From positions 1-5,054 of the forward strand of contig JAAVHM010000138.1 of assembly GCA_014799675.1 (NCBI GenBank): a stretch of 5,054 nt of DNA. The letters are read 5' to 3'. This document shows, piece after piece, positions 1 through 5,054 of the stretch (position 1 is its first letter; each line of letters starts with the position of its first letter). Under the pieces are notes generated by a model, which was given only the letters and a program-made list of their open reading frames with translations, had not been told where the DNA came from and ran no database searches. Origin of the DNA: Ruminococcus sp. GTDB taxonomy: Bacteria > Bacillota > Clostridia > Oscillospirales > Ruminococcaceae. Both the position numbers and the translations under genes were made by a program.

Positions 1-1
1 C

Positions 2-559
2 AAGATCTTCAAGAACGATCTTATTACCGACATCATCAAGGTTCTGGGCTGCGGTGTGGAGGTAAAATCAAAGGCGAACAAGGAGCTTTCCACCTTTAAT
101 ATCGACAATCTGAAATGGAATAAAATTATTATCGCGACTGATGCGGACGTGGACGGCTTCCAGATACGCACCCTTATTCTTACAATGCTGTACAGGCTTA
201 CCCCAACGCTTATTGAGGAGGGCTATGTTTATATTGCGGAAACGCCGCTGTTTGAGATAAACACAAAGGACAGGACGTATTTTGCCTACAACGAAAAGGA
301 AAAATCCGAGATACTTGAAATGATAAAGGGTCAGAAATACAAGCTTGACCGTTCAAAGGGTCTCGGTGAGAACGACCCTGACATGATGTCCTTGACAACA
401 ATGAATCCCGACACGCGGCGGCTTATAAAGGTTGCTCCCACGGACATTGAGGCTACTGCGAATATGTTCGACCTTATGCTTGGCGATAACTTGCAGGGGC
501 GCAAGGATTATATTGCACAGTACGGAAATATGTACCTTGAAATGGCTGATATAAGCTAA
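2..559 (+). CDS. Type II DNA topoisomerase subunit B (GyrB/ParE-like), 3' part
   Basis: This is the C-terminal 185 residues of the ATPase/TOPRIM subunit of a type II topoisomerase. With an A subunit, such enzymes pass one DNA duplex through another in the cytoplasm. The reading frame is open from base 2, so the true start lies upstream; the GTG at base 56 is an internal valine. The TOPRIM metal-binding motif TDADVDG is at bases 137-157, followed by an IRTL-type helix and a GYVYIAETPL strand (about 223-252) matching GyrB GYVYIAQPPL. The KGLGE motif is at 356-370, then TTMNPDTRRL, and the protein ends in a GyrB-like tail (LMLGDN, GRKDYI). The ATPase domain and the EGDSA motif would lie to the left. 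After KGLGE the sequence reads NDPDMM where gyrases usually have MNPEQL, and the TOPRIM has DGFQIR instead of DGAHIR. I infer a divergent second B subunit rather than the housekeeping GyrB. No A-subunit gene follows; apbE starts 12 bases later. Confidence 0.93.
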   Translation, partial: KIFKNDLITDIIKVLGCGVEVKSKANKELSTFNIDNLKWNKIIIATDADVDGFQIRTLILTMLYRLTPTLIEEGYVYIAETPLFEINTKDRTYFAYNEKEKSEILEMIKGQKYKLDRSKGLGENDPDMMSLTTMNPDTRRLIKVAPTDIEATANMFDLMLGDNLQGRKDYIAQYGNMYLEMADIS

Positions 560-571
560 AGGGGCGTTTAT

Positions 572-1600
572 ATGCGAAAAAATTTTTTGGCTGTCTTTTT
601 TTCCGCGGCAATAATTTTTTCCTCCTGCGCTTTGGGGGAAGCTCCTGCGGAAAAGACAGTTTTCGCCATGGACACGTATATGAAGCTTACCGCTTACGGA
701 AGCAATGGGGCGGAAGCTATTTCTGCTTCCGAGGAAAAGATTTCCGAGCTGGAAAAGCTTTGGTCGGTAACGGACGAGAAAAGCGAGATTTATTCTGTAA
801 ATCACGGCGGCGGAAAACCTGTCCCCGTAAGCAATGATACCGCCGAATTGCTTAGTCTTTCTTTTGAAATTTCCGAGATGACCGACGGCGCGCTTGACTG
901 CACCATGTACCCCATTCTTAAAGAATGGGGCTTTACTACAGGCGAATATAAAATTCCCGACGATGAAAAAATTGCGAAGCTTCTTGAAAATACGGGCTAT
1001 GAAAATATTGATTTTGACGGGGTAAACATTACCCTGCCCGCCGATTTTCAAATTGATTTGGGCGCGGTCGGAAAGGGCTTCACGGGGGATATGGTTTCCC
1101 AAATAATGAGGGAAAACGGCGTGACCTCCGCGCTTCTTGATTTGGGCGGAAACATTCAGACGGTTGGAAACAAGCCTGACGGCACGCCATGGAAAATAGG
1201 TCTTAGAAACCCGTTCGGGGACGGTCTTTTCGGCGTGCTGGAGCTTTCCGACAAAGCCGCTGTTACCTCGGGCGGGTACGAGCGTTATTTTGTGGGTGAG
1301 GACGGCGAGACCTACTGGCACATTCTTGACCCAGAAACGGGAAAGCCCGCAAGAAGCGGCATTATTTCCGCAACGGCGGTGGGAAAAAGCGGCGGAGTAT
1401 GCGACGCGCTTTCCACGTCTCTTTTTGTAATGGGGCTTGAAAAGTCCGAAGAATTCTGGAAACGGCATGGCAATCAGATTGATTTTGAAATGGTTTTAGT
1501 GACGGAGGACGGCGGAATTTTTATAACCGAGGGACTGGAGGAAAGCTTCACGCCGAACGGGGATTTTTCCGCTTCGGAAGTGGGCGTGATACGAAAATAA
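572..1600 (+). CDS. apbE: ApbE-family FAD:protein FMN transferase, predicted lipoprotein
   Basis: ApbE enzymes use FAD and Mg2+ to attach FMN covalently to a Ser/Thr of extracytoplasmic flavoproteins such as RnfG/RnfD, NqrB/NqrC and FMN-binding-domain reductases. The 342-residue length is normal for the family. A short basic N-terminus and hydrophobic stretch end in FSSC (Cys19), a slightly loose lipobox, so membrane anchoring outside the cell is predicted. Family motifs appear in order: MDTYM (33-37), LDCTMYP with EWGF (109-121), IDLGAVGKG (161-169), LDLGGN (189-194), VTSGGYERYF (231-240), HILDPETGKPA (250-260) and CDALSTSLFVMG (277-288). In the last motif Asp278 and Thr282 match the family's metal ligands, so the enzyme looks active. 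The start follows AAAGGGG at 558-564 with 7-base spacing, overlapping the upstream stop codon, which suggests cotranscription with the topoisomerase gene. No flavoprotein target is encoded in the window, so its substrate is unknown. Confidence 0.95.
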   Translation: MRKNFLAVFFSAAIIFSSCALGEAPAEKTVFAMDTYMKLTAYGSNGAEAISASEEKISELEKLWSVTDEKSEIYSVNHGGGKPVPVSNDTAELLSLSFEISEMTDGALDCTMYPILKEWGFTTGEYKIPDDEKIAKLLENTGYENIDFDGVNITLPADFQIDLGAVGKGFTGDMVSQIMRENGVTSALLDLGGNIQTVGNKPDGTPWKIGLRNPFGDGLFGVLELSDKAAVTSGGYERYFVGEDGETYWHILDPETGKPARSGIISATAVGKSGGVCDALSTSLFVMGLEKSEEFWKRHGNQIDFEMVLVTEDGGIFITEGLEESFTPNGDFSASEVGVIRK

Positions 1601-1622
1601 ATGTCGGGAAAGGAAAATTTTT

Positions 1623-2747
1623 ATGGGCTACAGGAGAAAGCTTTTCAGCGTTAAAAATCCCTTTGACACGGAAAATACAAATGAAATTTTCCTTGCCGCC
1701 GTAAGGGAGAACTGCGAGTTCCACTATAAAAACTGTCCCGAATATAAAAAAATTCTCGACAGCATGGGATTTTCGCCAAACGATTTGAAAACCTATGAGG
1801 ACATTGCAAAAATTCCGCCCATACCGACGCTTTTTTTCAAAAGCCACAAAATCTACTCCATGCCGAAAAATAAATTTTTTATAACGGCTACCTCCTCGGG
1901 AACAAGCGGGAAATTCAGCGAGATAGGCTTTGATTTTCTTGGTCTTTTAAACGGTCTGAACATGGTGCTGAAAATTTTCAAATGGCGTAATATCACGACT
2001 TTGAGACCTTCCCACTATATAATTTTGGGGTACCGTCCCCACAAGGGAAACAACACCGCCGTGACAAAAACCGCTTTGGGCTACACTTTTTTCTCGCCTG
2101 CGTTAAGCAGGACTTTTGCGCTGAAATTCAAGGACGGAAAATATTCTCCCGATCTGGAGGGCGTTATCTCCGCGATAAAAAAATATGAACATTCCCGCTG
2201 CGGGGTAAGATTTATCGGTTTCCCCTCTTACACTTATTTTGCAATGCAGCTTATGGACGAGCGCGGAATTTCGGTGAAGCTTCCGAAAAATTCAAAAATA
2301 ATGCTTGGCGGCGGCTGGAAGCAATTTTACAAGGAGCGTGTGGATAAAAGGGATTTCTACGCTCTTGCCAAAAAAACTCTCGGCATAGACGAGGAAAATA
2401 TTATTGAAAGCTTCGGCGCGGCGGAACACCCTATTCTTTACTGCGACTGCAAAAATCATCATTTTCACATTCCTGTATACAGCCGCGTTATAATTCGGGA
2501 CGTAAACACGTTAAAGCCTGTCCCCAACGGAGAAATGGGGCTTGTGAACCTTATCACGCCTATGGTAAAAGCCACGCCGATTTTAAGTGTTATGACGGAC
2601 GATTTAGGAGTGATCCATGATGAAAAATGCGGGTGTGGGATAAATTCACCATACCTTGAAATTATCGGCAGGGTCGGTGTGCGTGATATAAAGACCTGCG
2701 CGGCGGGCGCGGCAGAACTTTTAAATGAACTGGAGGAAACGAAATGA
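1623..2747 (+). CDS. LuxE-like acyl-protein synthetase (acid-activating subunit)
   Basis: The product resembles LuxE, the ATP-dependent acyl-protein synthetase of the bacterial fatty acid reductase complex. LuxE adenylates a carboxylic acid, takes the acyl group onto a cysteine and passes it to LuxC. The 374-residue length is close to that of LuxE from luminous bacteria. An adenylate-forming phosphate loop, TATSSGTSGK, is at residues 88-97; LGGGWKQF (228-235) is LuxE-like; SFGAAEHP (263-270) and MTDDLGV (324-330) match the later nucleotide-binding motifs. The C-terminal segment GRVGVRDIKTCA places Cys359 15 residues from the end, where LuxE carries its acyl-accepting cysteine. YCDC, HHFH and CGCG (273-282, 336-339) could form a metal site. 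The ATG follows AAAGGA at 1609-1614 with 8-base spacing and lies 22 bases after apbE. The stop overlaps the next start (ATGA), so it is probably translated together with the LuxC-like partner. The native substrate is unknown; it could be a fatty or other carboxylic acid. Confidence 0.87.
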   Translation: MGYRRKLFSVKNPFDTENTNEIFLAAVRENCEFHYKNCPEYKKILDSMGFSPNDLKTYEDIAKIPPIPTLFFKSHKIYSMPKNKFFITATSSGTSGKFSEIGFDFLGLLNGLNMVLKIFKWRNITTLRPSHYIILGYRPHKGNNTAVTKTALGYTFFSPALSRTFALKFKDGKYSPDLEGVISAIKKYEHSRCGVRFIGFPSYTYFAMQLMDERGISVKLPKNSKIMLGGGWKQFYKERVDKRDFYALAKKTLGIDEENIIESFGAAEHPILYCDCKNHHFHIPVYSRVIIRDVNTLKPVPNGEMGLVNLITPMVKATPILSVMTDDLGVIHDEKCGCGINSPYLEIIGRVGVRDIKTCAAGAAELLNELEETK

Positions 2748-4036
2748 TACTTGCGGGCGGAGAAATTTTTCAGTCCTCCGAGCAGAATAAAATTCTCGGC
2801 GTTCTTGAAGAAAAGATAAACCGCACTCTTTCCTCCGAAACGCTTGACAGGGAAGCTGTTATCGCCGCCGCTGACAGGCTTGGGAAAATGATTTCCGACG
2901 GCGATTTCGACCACATTATAAAACAGCTTTCGGAGGACGATCCCGGCGAATATGTCAAGACCGCCGCCATGCTTATGAAGCGTGAAAATATTGAGTACCG
3001 CATAGCTTCCGAGCTTGGGGCTGATTTTAAGGAACAGTACGATATAACGCCGCCTTACGGCATAAAAAATGCGGAGATACGTTTTGCGCCGCTGGGGACG
3101 CTTTTCCATATCGCGGCGGGAAATGTGGACGGTCTCCCCGCTTTCAGCGTTTTAGAGGGGCTTCTTACGGGCAACATCAACATTTTAAAGCTCCCCGAGG
3201 CTGACAACGGCTTGTCGGTGGAAATTTTCAAACAGCTTATAAAAATAGAGCCTGCTCTGAAAAATTTTATTTACGTCTTTGACACCCCCTCGTCGGACGT
3301 TTCCGCAATGAAGAAAATGGCGGAAGTTTCCGACGGGATAGTGGTATGGGGCGGCGACGGCGCGGTAAAAGCCGTCCGCACGCTTGCTCCCGCAGGCGCG
3401 AAAATTATCGAGTGGGGACACAAGCTTGGCTTTGCGTACATTTCGGGATACGAGGATAAAAACGCAGAGCTTTCCGACCTTGCCCGCCACATTTTTTCAA
3501 CAAGACAGCTTTTTTGCAGTTCCTGCCAGACGATTTTTGTCAACACCGAGGACATCAAAGTTTTGGAGCAGTTCTGCAACGATTTCCTGCCGTTTCTTGA
3601 AAAAGCGGCGGCTGAAGATCCTATCTCGGAGATAGGGGTAACGGCGGAAATAACTTTGCGGAAATACAACGATCTGCTTGAAAACGCCATAAGTACGGCA
3701 GACGGCGGAAAAAGAATTTTTCAGGGAAAGGGGTGCAGTCTGACAATGCTCCCCGACAGCGGACTTGAGCTTTCCTATATGTACGGCAACTGCCTTGTAA
3801 AGCCACTGCCCGAAAGGAAAATAATTACATCTCTGCGGAATTCAAAGGGATATTTACAAACGGCCGGGCTTATCTGCGGCAAAGAGAGCAGGAGCCGTCT
3901 TACGGAAATTTTGGTGCGAAGCGGAGTGAACCGCGTAATGCGCGGGGGAAATATGTCGGTAAGCTTCTGCGGTGAAGCCCATGACGGCGAGTACCCTTTA
4001 AGGCGGTATATGCGTGTGGTAAATATAGAGAAATAA
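2744..4036 (+). CDS. LuxC-like acyl-CoA/acyl-protein reductase
   Basis: The product matches the LuxC family, an aldehyde-dehydrogenase-like NADPH-dependent reductase that takes an acyl group on a cysteine and releases an aldehyde. At 430 residues it is somewhat shorter than LuxC of luminous bacteria. Family signatures are APLGTLFHIAAGNVDGLP (115-132, continuing into a conserved helix and LLTGNINILKLP), VVWGGDGAVKAVR (200-212), KIIEWGHKLGFAYI (220-233) and LFCSSCQTIFV (256-266). Cys258 aligns with the catalytic cysteine; Cys261 three residues later is an extra, possibly unusual, cysteine. The start is supported by GGAGG at 2732-2736 with 7-base spacing and by the ATGA overlap with the LuxE-like gene, which implies translational coupling and a fixed ratio of the two subunits. 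No luxD, luxA or luxB homologue is visible. I infer that it makes an aldehyde, possibly reduced further to an alcohol elsewhere, for a non-luminescent purpose. The last codon is followed by an AT-rich intergenic region without a clear terminator. Confidence 0.88.
   Translation: MILAGGEIFQSSEQNKILGVLEEKINRTLSSETLDREAVIAAADRLGKMISDGDFDHIIKQLSEDDPGEYVKTAAMLMKRENIEYRIASELGADFKEQYDITPPYGIKNAEIRFAPLGTLFHIAAGNVDGLPAFSVLEGLLTGNINILKLPEADNGLSVEIFKQLIKIEPALKNFIYVFDTPSSDVSAMKKMAEVSDGIVVWGGDGAVKAVRTLAPAGAKIIEWGHKLGFAYISGYEDKNAELSDLARHIFSTRQLFCSSCQTIFVNTEDIKVLEQFCNDFLPFLEKAAAEDPISEIGVTAEITLRKYNDLLENAISTADGGKRIFQGKGCSLTMLPDSGLELSYMYGNCLVKPLPERKIITSLRNSKGYLQTAGLICGKESRSRLTEILVRSGVNRVMRGGNMSVSFCGEAHDGEYPLRRYMRVVNIEK
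3620..3636. repeat. Perfect 8-base inverted repeat inside the LuxC-like gene
   Basis: CCTATCTC, a single G, then GAGATAGG form a perfect palindrome with a one-base centre. In RNA it could close as a 6- or 7-pair hairpin with a 5- or 3-base loop. It lies in the coding sequence for the DPISEIG segment, so it may be coincidental. No T-run follows, so it is not a terminator. Confidence 0.5.
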
Positions 4037-4079
4037 AAACGCTCTTTTTGTGCAAAACAACAAAATAATTAATAATATG

Positions 4080-4109
4080 TTGCAATACCCGTCGCTTATG
4101 GTATATAAT
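4080..4109 (+). promoter_or_regulatory. Predicted sigma-A promoter for the zinc-ribbon gene
   Basis: A -35 element TTGCAA (4080-4085, four of six consensus bases) is separated by 18 bases from a perfect TATAAT -10 element (4104-4109). The surroundings are AT-rich, and the site lies between the end of the LuxC-like gene and the next gene. Transcription would start near 4116, giving a leader of about 110 bases. It indicates that the zinc-ribbon gene has its own promoter rather than depending only on read-through from the lux-like genes. A weaker overlapping candidate upstream (TTGTGC at 4048, TAATAT at 4073, 19-base spacing) is less convincing. Confidence 0.68.
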
Positions 4110-4145
4110 TAAAATGTATAAATTATTGAAATTAAACGCAAAGTT

Positions 4146-4205
4146 ACGCAGGCAAAGCGGCGCAGAAGAAATCCCAAATTCTTGCTTCCTGCCTCTTGCC
4201 TCTGT
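4146..4205 (+). promoter_or_regulatory. Structured 5' leader hairpin, possible riboregulator
   Basis: The leader can fold into a long imperfect hairpin. The outer stem pairs 4146-4155 with 4196-4205 and includes GGCAA (4151-4155) with TTGCC (4196-4200), with one C-C mismatch and one G-U pair. After an asymmetric internal loop, GCAG (4162-4165) pairs with CTGC (4189-4192). The tip closes either as AAG/CTT (4166-4168 with 4185-4187) or as AAGAA/TTCTT (4166-4170 with 4179-4183). I do not recognise it as a known riboswitch. The pairing was worked out by eye without an energy calculation, so the regulatory role is inference. Confidence 0.3.
4190..4203 (+). repeat. Tandem TGCCTCT direct repeat in the leader
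   Basis: Two perfect adjacent copies of TGCCTCT occupy 4190-4196 and 4197-4203. Each contains CCTCT, which is complementary to the AGAGG part of the downstream Shine-Dalgarno sequence (4215-4219). The second copy also forms part of the 3' arm of the leader hairpin. The repeat itself is certain; a function in translation control is inferred. Confidence 0.6.
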
Positions 4206-4214
4206 AAATCTGAT

Positions 4215-4222
4215 AGAGGAGG
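4215..4222 (+). promoter_or_regulatory. Strong ribosome binding site deciding the start at 4229
   Basis: AGAGGAGG sits six bases before the ATG at 4229. It is close to the ideal anti-16S match and fixes the start of the zinc-ribbon gene. Its AGAGG portion can pair with either upstream CCTCT copy, so access to it could be modulated by the leader fold. Confidence 0.85.
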
Positions 4223-4228
4223 CGCATT

Positions 4229-5054
4229 ATGTATAATTGTGTAAAATGCGGGAAAAAGCTTGTGGACGGCGCAAGATTCTGCTCTTACTGCGGAGTGCGG
4301 CAGTCAAAAAATCCCATATGCTCAAAGTGCGGAACGGAACTTCCCGTGGACGCATTGTTCTGCCATATGTGCGGCGAAAACGTCAGGAGAGCTGTAAGAC
4401 CTGCGGCAGTAAAAACCGCTTCGCCGCAGCTGGACGAAGCTAAGCTTACGAATGTCACAAGGGCTTCTGTCTGCACATCTAAAAAGGGCTTTTACTCGGG
4501 CGATGAAAATTATAATTTGTTCAGGATAAAATACTTTCCGTATATGGGCAGCCTTTACCGTGCCGAAAAATACGACGATTACTATAAAATCATGGCGGTC
4601 TCCGAGGAACAGGGTACAGAGATCACAGCCGCTGAAATTTCCACGGGGACGCTGAATAACGTCCGCATAGCCGCCGTAAACGCCACGGGAATTTACGTTA
4701 TAGCCGTGCTTAAGGAAAACGAGTGGTTCAAGACTGTGATACACCGTCTCGGTCACAACGGCGATATGATAAAGTCCATAGCCCTTGACACGGCAGAAAA
4801 CAACAATCTCCGCGACATGGACATCTGCGGCACAAAAATATTCTACAGAACAACTTCGGACGATTATTTCAACGTTGTGTACGTTTACGACGCGGAGACT
4901 GACGAGAGGACGCTTGCGTACAAGTCCGACGGACAGCGGAAGATACTGAACATTGTGGGCGCGGACAACGAGGTTTACATCAAGGTGGCGTTCACAGGTT
5001 CGTTTGAGGGCGAAGAATACACCGACAGCGGCTGGTACGTCTACAACATTTCTG
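4229..5054 (+). CDS. Tandem zinc-ribbon protein with propeller-like repeats, 5' part
   Basis: The frame stays open from the ATG at 4229 to the window edge, giving 275 complete codons with the C-terminus missing. Two zinc ribbons of identical layout, CxxC-x10-CxxC, occupy residues 4-22 (Cys4, 7, 18, 21) and 31-49 (Cys31, 34, 45, 48). A polar, Ala/Pro-containing linker follows to about residue 85. The rest is beta-rich, with similar units starting near residues 154 (GIYVIAV), 201 (GTKIFYR) and 246 (DNEVYIK). That spacing of about 46 residues resembles beta-propeller blades such as those in DUF5050-like Clostridial proteins. Neither a signal peptide nor a membrane helix is visible in the part seen, so it is probably cytoplasmic. 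Zinc ribbons of this type often mediate protein or nucleic-acid contacts, but the role here is unknown. It has its own promoter and strong ribosome binding site and is probably not functionally tied to the upstream operon. Confidence 0.88.
   Translation, partial: MYNCVKCGKKLVDGARFCSYCGVRQSKNPICSKCGTELPVDALFCHMCGENVRRAVRPAAVKTASPQLDEAKLTNVTRASVCTSKKGFYSGDENYNLFRIKYFPYMGSLYRAEKYDDYYKIMAVSEEQGTEITAAEISTGTLNNVRIAAVNATGIYVIAVLKENEWFKTVIHRLGHNGDMIKSIALDTAENNNLRDMDICGTKIFYRTTSDDYFNVVYVYDAETDERTLAYKSDGQRKILNIVGADNEVYIKVAFTGSFEGEEYTDSGWYVYNIS

Noticed and set aside
353..1468. Long open frame of 371 codons on the - strand, opposite the topoisomerase end and apbE
   Set aside because: It lies antisense to two genes with clear family motifs, spans their junction, has no recognisable domain and no evident promoter or ribosome binding site. 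It reflects the codon composition of the opposite strand.
2465..3109. Open frame of 214 codons on the - strand across the LuxE/LuxC junction
   Set aside because: It is antisense to conserved coding sequence on both sides of the ATGA overlap and has no recognisable protein features.
4027..4065. Possible terminator after the LuxC-like gene
   Set aside because: Only an AGAG/CTCT four-pair stem before a T-run, and a weak A-T hairpin (TTGT/ACAA), can be drawn. Neither has the GC-rich stem expected of an intrinsic terminator.
4136..4165. Resemblance to the c-di-GMP-I (GEMM) riboswitch core because of ACGCAAAG
   Set aside because: The short ACGCAAAG element is present, but the preceding GCAAA-type segment with a paired GNRA-capped stem is missing and the following bases do not match the conserved core. 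A covariance-model search would settle it.
4237..4443. Small + strand open frame of 68 codons at the start of the zinc-ribbon gene
   Set aside because: It is out of frame with the zinc-ribbon gene, which has a strong ribosome binding site and eight regularly spaced cysteines. The small frame has no ribosome binding site of its own.
4322..4756. - strand open frame of 144 codons opposite the zinc-ribbon gene
   Set aside because: It is a shadow of the + strand gene, lacks start signals and shows no domain.

Overview
The window looks like part of a chromosome from a low-to-moderate GC Gram-positive anaerobe of the class Clostridia, probably near Ruminococcus or the Oscillospiraceae. This is inferred from three things: the divergent type II topoisomerase B subunit, the AGGAGG-type ribosome binding sites, and the zinc-ribbon plus propeller-like gene. 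No rRNA or marker gene fixes the species. All genes I can support are on the + strand. I see no tRNA, rRNA, CRISPR array, insertion sequence or phage gene.

Bases 2-4036 hold four tightly packed genes that look like one transcription unit. They are the 3' end of a type II topoisomerase B subunit (GyrB/ParE-like, TOPRIM to C-terminus), an ApbE-type FAD:protein FMN transferase lipoprotein, a LuxE-like acyl-protein synthetase and a LuxC-like acyl reductase. The gaps are 12 and 22 bases, and the last pair shares an ATGA overlap. The LuxE/LuxC pair is the most interesting content. In luminous bacteria these two subunits activate a fatty acid and reduce it to an aldehyde, but no luciferase (luxA/luxB) or acyl-transferase (luxD) gene is visible here. 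The aldehyde, if made, probably serves another purpose such as lipid or small-molecule synthesis.

Bases 4037-4228 are intergenic. They hold a good sigma-A-type promoter (TTGCAA, 18 bases, TATAAT) and a roughly 110-base leader. The leader can fold into a long hairpin and contains a tandem TGCCTCT repeat that could instead mask the Shine-Dalgarno sequence. No convincing terminator follows the LuxC gene.

From 4229 a fifth gene runs off the right edge. It encodes two N-terminal CxxC-x10-CxxC zinc ribbons, a polar linker, and a repetitive beta-rich domain with a period of about 46 residues that resembles propeller blades. Its function is unknown.
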